Positions 26,593 through 35,099 of a stretch of 64,000 bases of DNA are shown one piece after another (position 1 is the first letter of the stretch; the number at the start of each line of letters is the position of its first letter). The notes under the pieces are model-generated. The model was given only the letters and a program-made list of their open reading frames with translations. It made no database searches and had not been told where the DNA came from. Position numbers and translations under genes: made by a program. The stretch is taken from positions 62,433 to 126,432 of the forward strand of contig NZ_LMGJ01000012.1 in assembly GCF_001427385.1 (NCBI RefSeq). Reading direction: 5' to 3'. Source of the DNA: Mesorhizobium sp. Root157. GTDB taxonomy: Bacteria > Pseudomonadota > Alphaproteobacteria > Rhizobiales > Rhizobiaceae.

Positions 26593-27773
26593 ACAAGCCG
26601 CTCAGCCAAATTGCCGTCGCCAAGCCTGTTCTCGGTGAGGAAGAGGCCGAGGCCGCCCGCCGCGTGATCCTGTCCGGCTGGGTCACGCAAGGGCCGGAAG
26701 TCGCCGCCTTCGAGCGCGAGTTCGCCGAAATTGTCTGTGCGCCGCACGCCTGCGCTGTGTCGAACTGCACCACGGCGCTGCATCTGGCGCTGAAAGCGAT
26801 TGGCGTCGGCCCGGGTGATGAGGTCGTCACTGTCAGCCACTCCTTCATCGCGACCGCCAACGCCATCGTCTATTGCGGTGCCGTACCGGTTTTCATCGAT
26901 ATTTCCGCTGCCGGCTACAACATCGATGCCAGCCTGATCGAGCCGGCCATCACGCCGCGCACCAAGGCCATCCTGTGCGTACATCAACTTGGCATGCCGT
27001 GCGATCTTGCTGCTATCGTGGCGATCGGCAAGAGCCACGGCATTCCCGTCATCGAGGACGCCGCCTGCGCCATCGGCTCGGAAATCCTTTGGAACGGGCA
27101 GTGGGAAAAGATCGGCAAGCCGCATGGCGACATCGCCTGCTTTTCCTTCCACCCGCGCAAGGTCGTGACCACCGGCGACGGCGGCATGCTGACCACCGCC
27201 AACCCGGATTACGACCGCAAGTTCCGGCTGTGGCGTCAGCACTCGATGAGCGTGGCGGACACCGTGCGCCATTCGTCCAATTCCGTCATCTACGAAACCT
27301 ATCCCGAAGTCGGCTACAATTACCGCATGACCGATGTGCAGGCTGCGATCGGGCGCGAGCAGTTGCGCAAGCTGCCTTCCATTGTCGAGCGCCGCCGGCA
27401 GATCGCCGCCGACTACGCCGCGCGCCTTGGCCACATCCGGGGGCTGGGCGCTCCGGTCGAGCCGGGCTGGTGCCGCTCCAACTGGCAAAGCTACTGTGTG
27501 GCATTGCCGCGCGGCGTGGATCAGCGCGCCGTCATGCAGGCGCTGCTTGATCTCGGCATTTCCACCCGGCGCGGCATCATGAACAGCCATCTGGAGCCGG
27601 CTTACCAGCATCCCGGCGCCTATCGCCAGGGTTCCAGCCTTCAGCACAGTGCAGCGGCCCAGAGCGGGTCGATGATCCTGCCGCTGTACACCCAGATGAC
27701 CGACGCTGAGATATCCCGTATTGCCGATGCGCTCGAGCAGGTTCTGGGGGCCGCCAACTCGGTAGCGGCCTGA
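26589..27773 (+). CDS. Second DegT/DnrJ/EryC1 aminotransferase (4-amino-sugar type)
   Basis: The 394-residue PLP enzyme starts IAVAKPVLGEEEAEAARRVI, a pattern typical of 4-amino-sugar (perosamine/bacillosamine) aminotransferases. It contains AVSNCTTALHLALKAIGVGPGD, VIEDAACAIGSE and the PLP lysine in CFSFHPRKVVTTGDGG. Together with the first aminotransferase it suggests a diamino sugar, or two different amino sugars. It is the last gene of the cassette and ends three bases before the convergent flippase gene. Confidence 0.9.
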   Translation: MNKPLSQIAVAKPVLGEEEAEAARRVILSGWVTQGPEVAAFEREFAEIVCAPHACAVSNCTTALHLALKAIGVGPGDEVVTVSHSFIATANAIVYCGAVPVFIDISAAGYNIDASLIEPAITPRTKAILCVHQLGMPCDLAAIVAIGKSHGIPVIEDAACAIGSEILWNGQWEKIGKPHGDIACFSFHPRKVVTTGDGGMLTTANPDYDRKFRLWRQHSMSVADTVRHSSNSVIYETYPEVGYNYRMTDVQAAIGREQLRKLPSIVERRRQIAADYAARLGHIRGLGAPVEPGWCRSNWQSYCVALPRGVDQRAVMQALLDLGISTRRGIMNSHLEPAYQHPGAYRQGSSLQHSAAAQSGSMILPLYTQMTDAEISRIADALEQVLGAANSVAA

Positions 27774-27776
27774 CCC

Positions 27777-29285
27777 TTATGCCCAACGCCTCACGAATCC
27801 CGGCAGGCTTTCCGCCGGTAGCAGCTTCAGCAACAGCCGCAGCGAATAGAGGCCAGTGATTGCGGTCAGGGCGATGCCGATTGCCGTCGCCGGCCAGAAC
27901 GGCAGGAACATCAGCGCGGCAAAGACGGCCGCTGCGGCTGGCAGGAAGATCACGCCGAGCCTGAGATTTTCGGTCGACCAGCGAAAGCCGCTCATGCGCC
28001 GTACGATCACGTAGATCAGGCAGCTGTGCCACACGTAAAGACCGAAGAAAGCGATACCCGCACCCGTCAGCCCGATTTGCGGTACCAGCAGCCAGGCAAG
28101 CCCGACATGGACCGTAGTCGCCGCCACTTCCGTCCAGAAGAACACCTTGCGGTCGCCCTTGGCCAATACGATGAAGCCCATCGGCCAGGCGACGATGCGC
28201 AGCATCATGCCGAGGCAGATCCAGCGCAGCAGATCCACCGCCGGCACGAAGGCCTGCGAATAGAAAACGGTCATCACCAGCGGCGCCACGGTCAGCGTCG
28301 CCAATAGGCCGGGTCCGGCCAGGAGGATGCTGATCTGGGCCTGCTCGTTGACGAGGCGATTGCATTCGGGATTGTCGTTGGCCACGGCGGTCAGGCGCGG
28401 GTAAAAGTCCGTTCCCATGGCTTGCAGGATGAAGCCGGCGTAAAGCCCGCCCAGCGCCCAGGCCGCCTGGTAAAGCCCTGCCGCCTCGAATCCGTCATGA
28501 CGCAGCACGATCAGCCGTATCGCATAGGCCGCGCCCGTGGTCAGGAAGGCGCTTGCCATGAACACCACGCCGAGCTTGAGCAGTGCCGTCGCTTCTTGCC
28601 CGACCTCGCGTGCCGACAGCGCCACCGGCTTGATCCTGATCTGCCTGGCGTACCACCAGGAGGTCAGCAGCGAGGCGAGCGCCATGGCGATGAACGCCGG
28701 CACGATACCTTGCTCACCGAAGACATAGATCATCGGAATGCCGATCGCCGTGCTGAAGAAGGCGCCGAGCATGGTGATCTGCGCCAGGTGAGAAATGCGC
28801 CGCATGCCTTGCACCAGCGCCATCTGGCCGGCCGACACGAGTTGCAGGCAGACCGCCGCGCCGAGCAGCATGACGGCGACGACGTGCGTGTCGTCGCCGA
28901 AGGTGAAGCGGGCGACGGGCAAGGCCAGCAGTCCCAGCAGCGTTGCGCCCAGAAGGCCCAGCACGATGGAAACGCGCCTCAGCATCAGCGTCGTTCGCGC
29001 GACCCTGTCTTCGTCCTGCGTTGCCGTGGCCTCGGCGATCTGGCGCACGCCGCTTGCCGGAATGCCAAGCCCCGCCAGCGTTTGCGTGAGGTCGACGATC
29101 GAACCGTAGAGGCCCATCAGCCCGACGCCGGAAGGTCCCAGCAGCAGGGCCATCGCCTTGTTGCGGATGATGGCGAAGCCGACATTGACGATCGACGAAC
29201 CGCCGATCATCGCCGTCGATTTCAGGATCTGCGCATAGCTGCTTGGCTTCGGCGGACCTTGCTCGTTCATCGCAATCTCGGTCAT
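27777..29285 (-). CDS. Wzx-type oligosaccharide-lipid flippase (MOP superfamily)
   Basis: The 502-residue protein has about 13-14 membrane helices across its whole length, with the MOP-family opening STAMIGGSSIVNVGFAIIRNKAMALLLGPSGVGLMGLYG. It should move lipid-linked repeat units to the periplasmic face for the Wzy-like polymerase at 16-17.5 kb. ATG 29285 is used; an ATG at 29270 is also possible. It converges with the amino-sugar cassette and is followed upstream on the same strand by the export gene. Confidence 0.9.
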   Translation of the reverse strand: MTEIAMNEQGPPKPSSYAQILKSTAMIGGSSIVNVGFAIIRNKAMALLLGPSGVGLMGLYGSIVDLTQTLAGLGIPASGVRQIAEATATQDEDRVARTTLMLRRVSIVLGLLGATLLGLLALPVARFTFGDDTHVVAVMLLGAAVCLQLVSAGQMALVQGMRRISHLAQITMLGAFFSTAIGIPMIYVFGEQGIVPAFIAMALASLLTSWWYARQIRIKPVALSAREVGQEATALLKLGVVFMASAFLTTGAAYAIRLIVLRHDGFEAAGLYQAAWALGGLYAGFILQAMGTDFYPRLTAVANDNPECNRLVNEQAQISILLAGPGLLATLTVAPLVMTVFYSQAFVPAVDLLRWICLGMMLRIVAWPMGFIVLAKGDRKVFFWTEVAATTVHVGLAWLLVPQIGLTGAGIAFFGLYVWHSCLIYVIVRRMSGFRWSTENLRLGVIFLPAAAAVFAALMFLPFWPATAIGIALTAITGLYSLRLLLKLLPAESLPGFVRRWA

Positions 29286-29348
29286 CGGCTCATGTCCGCC
29301 TGCCGGCTGGCAAGCGCCGCCCGGCCGCTTTGCCGATGGAACCTGGCT

Positions 29349-30662
29349 TCACTGGCTGGCTTCTTCGGGCTGAGCCGTTCCGGCGGAAGCGGTCTCCGGC
29401 GAAGCCTCGCCGCCTTGCAGCAATGCCAGCGCGGAGGTGACCTTCACCACGTCGCCAGGCAACAGGGCGGTGGATTCGTCCGCCGCAACGGTGGCTTCCT
29501 GCCCATCCTTCGCGCGCGTGATCGCGTAGCTGACGGCTGCCGACTGGCCGCTTGCCGCAGCAGGGCCGGATGAGGACAGGACATCGAGCAGCAGTTTCTG
29601 CGACACGTCCCGCTTCAGCCTCAGTTGTTCGAGACTGGCCTGTTCGGCCTGTATCTCGATCGCGACTTCTGTCTGGCGCTTGTCTTCGATGCCTTCCATG
29701 TTGCGCTTCGCTTCTGCGAGGTTCTGCCTTGCCCGCATGATGGCGGTGACCTGGTCGAGACGCTCGCCCCTGTAGCTGGCCAGCACGCGTTCCAGTTCCG
29801 ACTGCCGCGACATCACTGCAAACCCCTTGCTGACCAGGCTCTTGACCGCGTTGAGGTCCCGCTCGGCGGCTGCGATGCCGTCGTCCGCCGTTGCGGTCTT
29901 CTGCTTGAGGGTATCGATCTCGGCCGTGAAAAGTTCCTGCAACTCCGACAGCGATTTCGTCTGCCGCTCAAGTTCCTTGGCGCGCGTGTTGAAGATGGTT
30001 TTTTCCTGGTTGAAGATGTCTTGCGCCAGATCGGTTTCCGCTGCCGTCGAAGTCGGAGGAAACTGGATCGTTTCGGCACCGGAAGCTTCGGCGCGCAATC
30101 GGGCTATTTTTGCCATGCTGCGCAATATCTGCACGTCGAGCCCGCGCAACTCGCCCACCATGCCGATCTCGTTCTTGCCGGCGCCAAGCGTGCCGCGCCG
30201 TTCTCCGCCACCGAGCGCCAGGGCCTGCAGCACCGTCATCCCCTCGCGAAACTTGTATTCGCCGGGCTTGGCAACGTCGCCCACGACATAGACCGGGGGA
30301 TATTCCAGGATCGCGACCGTCGTATCCGGCTTGTCGACAAGGCCGGTCTTGGCCTGGATGCGCTTGGCGATGTCTGCCGCCAGCTTGGTCGGATCCATGT
30401 CCTTGATCTCGACGGTCCCGATCACCGGCAGCACGATCGTGCCCTCATCGGAGACGACGAAATCGCCGCCAAGCGCAGGCCATTGTTCGTAGACGCCTTT
30501 CATCGGCATCCATTGCAGCACGGTGACCCGCAGCTTGGTCTGCGCGACCAGTTCGCCTGCACTGGCCGGCGTCGTCGGCAGCAAGGCGCTTGCCACGGCA
30601 AACGCACAGGCGAGCATGGGGCCATATGATCGGCCTGACGGATTTTTGCGAAAGACAGTCAT
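29349..30662 (-). CDS. ExoF/Wza-like polysaccharide export protein
   Basis: The 437-residue protein has a signal peptide (a hydrophobic core ending ASALLPTTPASAGE), then a polysaccharide-export beta domain (about 40-110: DFVVSDEGTIVLPVIG, ADIAKRIQAKTGL) and a SLBB-like domain (YVVGDVAKPGEYKFREGM). A long periplasmic coiled coil (about 180-370) follows. That layout matches rhizobial ExoF, not the octameric lipoprotein Wza; no lipobox Cys is seen. The start ATG 30662 has AGGCGA upstream; the longer frame from 30788 lacks a signal peptide at its N-terminus. Confidence 0.88.
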   Translation of the reverse strand: MTVFRKNPSGRSYGPMLACAFAVASALLPTTPASAGELVAQTKLRVTVLQWMPMKGVYEQWPALGGDFVVSDEGTIVLPVIGTVEIKDMDPTKLAADIAKRIQAKTGLVDKPDTTVAILEYPPVYVVGDVAKPGEYKFREGMTVLQALALGGGERRGTLGAGKNEIGMVGELRGLDVQILRSMAKIARLRAEASGAETIQFPPTSTAAETDLAQDIFNQEKTIFNTRAKELERQTKSLSELQELFTAEIDTLKQKTATADDGIAAAERDLNAVKSLVSKGFAVMSRQSELERVLASYRGERLDQVTAIMRARQNLAEAKRNMEGIEDKRQTEVAIEIQAEQASLEQLRLKRDVSQKLLLDVLSSSGPAAASGQSAAVSYAITRAKDGQEATVAADESTALLPGDVVKVTSALALLQGGEASPETASAGTAQPEEASQ

Positions 30663-30959
30663 TGCTCGCCTCAGGCTCGCTTGCTCGAAAGCGGAGATCC
30701 CGTTCGGGAGGTGCCGTAGCTGCTCTTGCCAGCCGGCATTTCGCGACGGCATTCCGCGCACGCCCGAACCGTTTCCGGGCACCGCCAATGTGCCAACTTA
30801 TCTCGCCCTTGCTAAGGTCTAGATCGGGGGGAACGGCTCATCCATTCTGGTGTGAGACGCATCCAGGGGTCCGCCAAACAGGATATTTCCTTGCCGCAAC
30901 GAGGCCTTGTTTCGGGCGTTTCTGACAATAACCGCTTTGTCACCCGGCGACGCGCCCCA

Positions 30960-31062
30960 ATGCATGTCGCCCGAAAGTGGGAACCGGTTTCGGGATAACG
31001 ACATGCATGAAAGAAAATGCTTAAAGCGCGGCCAGCAAATCTGAAAGATCGCGACGCGCTCT
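30960..31062. repeat. Composite palindromic intergenic repeat, copy A
   Basis: The first palindrome (30960-31008) has perfect outer arms ATGCATGTCG / CGACATGCAT and inner arms CCCGAAA / TTTCGGG. It is followed by a second stem (AGCGCG at 31025, CGCGCT at 31055). A near-identical composite in the same orientation begins at 32425. The inner core recurs in other gaps of the window, so this is a member of a RIME/REP-like family. Confidence 0.85.
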
Positions 31063-31174
31063 AAGCGGCGGGCGAGGAGGTGTCCGTTGTGCGGCTTGCG
31101 GCCTCTGCGTGTTACGGGCAACCCCCCTGTGGGAGCAGGCTGTCCAGATGATGGAGAGCGCCCGATTGAACTGG

Positions 31175-31448
31175 CTAGGACCAATCGACATTCAGGTTTC
31201 GGGCGTGGCGCGAGCCGGATTTCGGTCCTGACAAGGAGAAAAGCGCAAGGCGGTGTCGACCACCGTCGAGCATTTTTCGACGCAGTCGGGGCTGAAATCC
31301 GCTGCGTCCCGCAGGGATATGGCCAAAATCGCCCAGTTCCACGTCGCCAAGCCTCGACGGTGGGCAACACCGCCTTCGGCTCCGCTTCTCGAACTGGGCG
31401 ATTTTTGCTCATACCACGTTCCAAACCCTGAATGTCGATTGGTCCTAG
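31175..31448. mobile_element. MITE-like element with perfect 22-bp terminal inverted repeats
   Basis: The ends at 31175-31196 and 31427-31448 are exact inverted copies over 22 bases (CTAGGACCAATCGACATTC and three more). The similarity continues imperfectly inward. Inside are two further inverted repeats that interleave with each other: AAAATCGCCCAGTTC with GAACTGGGCGATTTT, and AAGGCGGTGT with ACACCGCCTT. Frames on both strands are open but encode nothing I recognise. Size, ends and lack of a transposase fit a small non-autonomous element. No clear target duplication was seen. Confidence 0.75.
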
Positions 31449-31654
31449 TCCCTTTGGAGGATGCCGGTGAGCGCGCAGACGCTTCCGGCATCCCACGTTT
31501 GGATTGAGCCTCAACCCTATTGCCCCGTCGCGGTGCTCAAAATCCTGCCATATCGTCAATGTCGGCTGATCTTGCTTGGCGCGGTCCTGTGCTTTGACGA
31601 GGCGGCTTGCTGGGATGGGTTGAGTTGTACGAACCAGGAAGAAGTCCGAAGCCA

Positions 31655-32425
31655 ATGGAAGCAACGAGCGAAGCGCCGATGAATGGGAAGCGAGCCGCGG
31701 TTGGGGCGATCGAGTCGCGAAAGACCGTCCTGTTCGTGACGGCTCCGGGTGCGATTTCAGGCAGCTTGATCTATGCGCTCGACCACGAGTTTCCGTGGCT
31801 CGACGTCAAGCAGATGGACAGTGTCGAAGCCGCTTGCGTGGCTTTCGCCTTTCCGGTGGCCCTGATCCTCATCGACCCGGGGCTGTTGTCGACGGCGCAG
31901 CGCATGTCGGCGGAACTGACGCGCCGCCATCCCCACGCCATGATCGCGCTGATCGAACCCGACAGCCAGAACTCGGCCCTGGTCTTCCCCGACATCTGCG
32001 AGTCGCAACTGGTTCGCGGCGTGCTGCCCATGAACCTGAGACTCGACGTATGGCTGTCGGTCGTGCGGCTGATGCTGCGCGGCGGGGAGTATTTCCCGGT
32101 CGGCATGCTGCAGTCCTATGCCCACAAGATCGCCTCGGCGCCTCAGCCGGCACTCCTGTATGGTGAGAACCCTGCTGAAAAATCGGCCAGGGTCGATCGC
32201 GTTGCCGACCTCACGCCACGCGAAATGCAGATATTGGAGATGGTCTCGCGAGGCCTTCAAAACAAGGCGATCGCCGCCGAGTTCAGTCTGTCCGAGCACA
32301 CGGTGAAGATTCATCTCCACAATATCATCAGCAAGCTCGGCATCCACAACCGCACCGAGGCTGCGGCGCGTTACCGCGACCATCAGGCCGGCCGCATCCG
32401 CATCACAAGCGCCAACCCGGGTTAA
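31655..32425 (+). CDS. Second LuxR/NarL-type regulator with atypical receiver domain
   Basis: The 256-residue product has a receiver-like domain (about 20-140) and a LuxR helix-turn-helix (about 180-240: LTPREMQILEMVSRGLQNK, STVKIHLHNIISKLGIHN-like). Strand 1 lacks the acidic pair (VLFVTAPGA), strand 3 keeps an Asp (LILIDPG), and the conserved Lys is missing, so phosphorylation is doubtful. It resembles the regulator at 1179-1994 at the opposite end of the polysaccharide locus. GGAAGAAG lies upstream of the ATG at 31655; the ATG at 31679 is an alternative. Direct copies of a palindromic repeat flank the gene on both sides. Confidence 0.85.
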   Translation: MEATSEAPMNGKRAAVGAIESRKTVLFVTAPGAISGSLIYALDHEFPWLDVKQMDSVEAACVAFAFPVALILIDPGLLSTAQRMSAELTRRHPHAMIALIEPDSQNSALVFPDICESQLVRGVLPMNLRLDVWLSVVRLMLRGGEYFPVGMLQSYAHKIASAPQPALLYGENPAEKSARVDRVADLTPREMQILEMVSRGLQNKAIAAEFSLSEHTVKIHLHNIISKLGIHNRTEAAARYRDHQAGRIRITSANPG

Positions 32426-32518
32426 TGCATGTTGCCCGAAAGTGGAAACCGGTTTCGGGATAACGACATACAAACGCTTAGAGCGCGCCAGCGAATCTGA
32501 AGATCGCGACGCGCTCTA
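32425..32518. repeat. Composite palindromic intergenic repeat, copy B
   Basis: Direct repeat of the element at 30960-31062. It has the same core (GCCCGAAAGTGG, then AACCGGTTTCGGGATAACGA) and the same second stem (GAGCGCG at 32481, CGCGCTC at 32510), with a few substitutions and small gaps. It begins at the stop codon of the LuxR-type gene. Confidence 0.85.
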
Positions 32519-32586
32519 TGCATCGAAAATCCGATGCCCGGACGGAGAAACAACCCGGGCATGGCAGGCCGTGCCTCAAAGCATCT

Positions 32587-33945
32587 TCAAACGGCTTCCA
32601 GATAGGTTTCGAACTCGAAATTGTTCACCCTGAGCGCGAAGGTCTCCAGTTCCTGTTTCTTGCAGGCCACGAGCGAACCGCGCAGCGCGTCCGGAAAGAT
32701 TTCGGGAACCAGGTCGCCATGCTCGAAGCTGGCGATCGCCGAAGCCCAGTCTGGCGGCAGCTTGGACAGGTCGCGGCGGTCATAGACATCGGTGGTGGTC
32801 GGCTCGCCGGGCGACAACTGCCGCTCGATGCCGATCAGTGCAGCGCCGAGGATCGCGGCAAGCACAAGATAGGGATTGGCGTCCGCCCCCGATACGCGAT
32901 GCTCGATGCGGCGCGCACTTGACGGCCCGCCCGGTATGCGGATCGCCACCATGCGGTTCTCGTAGCCCCAGGCGACCGCGGTCGGCGCATAGGACTTCGG
33001 TCGCAGCCGGCGATAGGAATTGAAATGCGGCGCGAACACCAGCGTGCTTTCCGCCATCGCCGCAAGCAGGCCGGCCACCGCGTGGCGCATCAACTCGGAG
33101 CCCTGGTCGGTGCCGTCGTCGAAAACGTTGCGGCCTTCGGCGTCGATGAGGCTGAAGTGAACATGGAAGCCGTTGCCGGCGCGCTTGCCGTAGGGCTTGG
33201 CCATGAACGAGGCGATGAAACCGTGCTTGCGCGCGATGCCTTTTACGGTGCGCTTGAACAGCACCGCATCGTCGGCGGCGCGCAAGGCATCGGCGACATG
33301 GTTGAGGTTGATCTCGAACTGGCCGACGCCGTTCTCCGCGATCGCCGTGTCGACGGGAATGTCCTGCAAACGGCAGGCTTCGTATACATCGTGCAGGAAC
33401 GCCTCGAAATCGTCGATCTCGTCGATGGAGAGCGCCGCATCGGAATCGAGCCGCCGCCCGGTCACCGGCGACACGGGGCCGCGCGGGCGTGTGGATTTCG
33501 GATCGACGAGATAGAACTCAAGCTCGGTCGCCGCCACCGGCGTCAGGCCGAGTTCCTTGTAGCGCTCGAGGATGCGGGCCAGCGCCCGCCGGGGGTCTCC
33601 GAGGAAGGGCGTGCCATTGTCGTCGCTGAGCCACAGCGGAATGAGCGCGGTGGGGTATGCGGTCCAGTCCATCGGCAGGATGCCGCGCCCGGTCCAGTGG
33701 CAGATGCCGTCGGCGTCGCCGGTCGAGAACACCAGCTTGTTGCCGACGATGTCTTCGCCCCAGATGTCGACTCCGCTGACCGAATAGGGCATGCGCAGCT
33801 TGCCTTCGAGCGCCTTGCGTGCCTGTTCGACGGGGATGCGCTTGCCGCGCATGATACCGTTGAGATCGCAAACGGCGGCCCTCAGGCTTTGAATGTCCGG
33901 CCGGCTGGAAAGCCACTCCAATACGCCCTCTGTCGTGTCACTCAA
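32587..33945 (-). CDS. Glutamine synthetase-family enzyme (gamma-glutamylpolyamine synthetase-like)
   Basis: The 452-residue protein has the glutamine synthetase beta-grasp N-domain (about 15-110) and the catalytic domain with VAATELEFYLVDP (first metal Glu), FEINLNHVADALRAADDAV, GNGFHVHFSLID and IRIPGGPSSARRIEHRVSGADANPYL. The start RAAVCDLNGIMRGKRIP is typical of PuuA/GlnT-like paralogues that attach glutamate to amines, not ammonia. No adenylylation motif stands out. It is a single gene; polyamine or amine catabolism is the best guess. Confidence 0.88.
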   Translation of the reverse strand: MSDTTEGVLEWLSSRPDIQSLRAAVCDLNGIMRGKRIPVEQARKALEGKLRMPYSVSGVDIWGEDIVGNKLVFSTGDADGICHWTGRGILPMDWTAYPTALIPLWLSDDNGTPFLGDPRRALARILERYKELGLTPVAATELEFYLVDPKSTRPRGPVSPVTGRRLDSDAALSIDEIDDFEAFLHDVYEACRLQDIPVDTAIAENGVGQFEINLNHVADALRAADDAVLFKRTVKGIARKHGFIASFMAKPYGKRAGNGFHVHFSLIDAEGRNVFDDGTDQGSELMRHAVAGLLAAMAESTLVFAPHFNSYRRLRPKSYAPTAVAWGYENRMVAIRIPGGPSSARRIEHRVSGADANPYLVLAAILGAALIGIERQLSPGEPTTTDVYDRRDLSKLPPDWASAIASFEHGDLVPEIFPDALRGSLVACKKQELETFALRVNNFEFETYLEAV

Positions 33946-34236
33946 TTGTTACTCCTCTGTTGGTTGAACATAGGCAAAAGCCACGCCGAAGACTTGGAAA
34001 ACCGGTTGCGGTTTTCGCAGACAATGTCTTGGTGCGTGATTGAGGGAGGCGGCGAAAGGGTGAGCGAAAACGCGCGCCATATGCGGCGCAGCCATGATCG
34101 ACCGTGATGTCCCCAGCCCGGAATTTGTTCCTCGCCTTCAACTTCGTCGAGAGGCGAAAAGACGGCTGAACGTTGCGCAGCCGCTTTGTAGGACACCCCT
34201 CATGCGGCCCGGAGGGCCGTCATGCCAGCCTTCACC

Positions 34237-34845
34237 TTACCGACGAGGCGGCGAAAAGCCAAGCTCACCCGCCCCGTATGACCTGGGTAGCGGCCAACGG
34301 TGCCGTTCCGTATGCCTCGAGAACCCCTGTTCGCTGTGGATGAGACAGAACGCCTGCACCGTCCACTGCAACGGTTCTATCTCCTGTTCCGGCACTGCCC
34401 GGTGATCATAGAGCAGCGTCATGTGCGGCGTGAACGCCTTGCTCACCTTGCGCCCAAGACCGCTCCATCGCATGGCTTCCCCGAGCCGGCGATGGAAGTC
34501 GAACAATTCTTCATTGCCGCCGCTTGCGACGAGCACAAGCGGCCGTTTGTCATCGTTGCCGCTGAAACTCATGGCCCGGTTGAAGCGGATAGGAAACGCA
34601 GCAAACTCGAACCGGCTTGCGGCATCTTCGGCTTTCAATTCGATGCCGGGGTTGCGTCCGTCGAAAGTGCCCAACCCGTGCACGCTGATGTGGTAGCGGC
34701 TGGGGCCGAGCGACTTGCCCAGCAAACCGTATTTTTTGCTGAAATCGCCCGCGATCTCATTGGCCTCCAGTGCGGCCGTCATGTCAGGGCGAAGCGCGAA
34801 AAATAGATTGTCGGCGCGCCGCGCTTCGAGGCCGGGCAGGATCAT
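34237..34845 (-). CDS. 2'-5' RNA ligase / 2H phosphoesterase-like protein (LigT/ThpR type)
   Basis: The product carries two HxS/T motifs, YHISVHGLG and FTPHMTLLYD, spaced as in the 2H phosphoesterase superfamily, with LFFALRPD at the start of the fold. From the ATG at 34845 it has 202 residues, the usual size. An ATG at 34944 would add 33 residues, but no ribosome site is evident for either. These enzymes cleave 2',3'-cyclic phosphates in RNA ends; the real substrate is unknown. It is divergent from the aldehyde dehydrogenase gene. Confidence 0.82.
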   Translation of the reverse strand: MILPGLEARRADNLFFALRPDMTAALEANEIAGDFSKKYGLLGKSLGPSRYHISVHGLGTFDGRNPGIELKAEDAASRFEFAAFPIRFNRAMSFSGNDDKRPLVLVASGGNEELFDFHRRLGEAMRWSGLGRKVSKAFTPHMTLLYDHRAVPEQEIEPLQWTVQAFCLIHSEQGFSRHTERHRWPLPRSYGAGELGFSPPRR

Positions 34846-35099
34846 TTGCCCGCCCGCTTGCTGCCGGCGGGCGACCGTCAATGCCGCCCTGCGGAGAAAC
34901 ACGTCACGTCTCTCCGACGGCTCGAAGCCAAGGTCGTATTGCATGCGGTAGTTTAGAACAAAAAGCGAACATTGTAAACGCGACCGGAAATCTCGGTCGC
35001 GTGAACGTGTTCCGGCAAGGCGCAAGATCGCGGTGGCGCCTCAATGGTTCTGCCGATATCGTGCGCCGGTTGGTTTTCGCGGAAGGCAAGGACGATCGG

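Noticed and set aside
31087..31491. Overlapping frames on both strands through the MITE-like element
   Set aside because: They share residues only because the ends are inverted repeats; no ribosome sites and no known domain.
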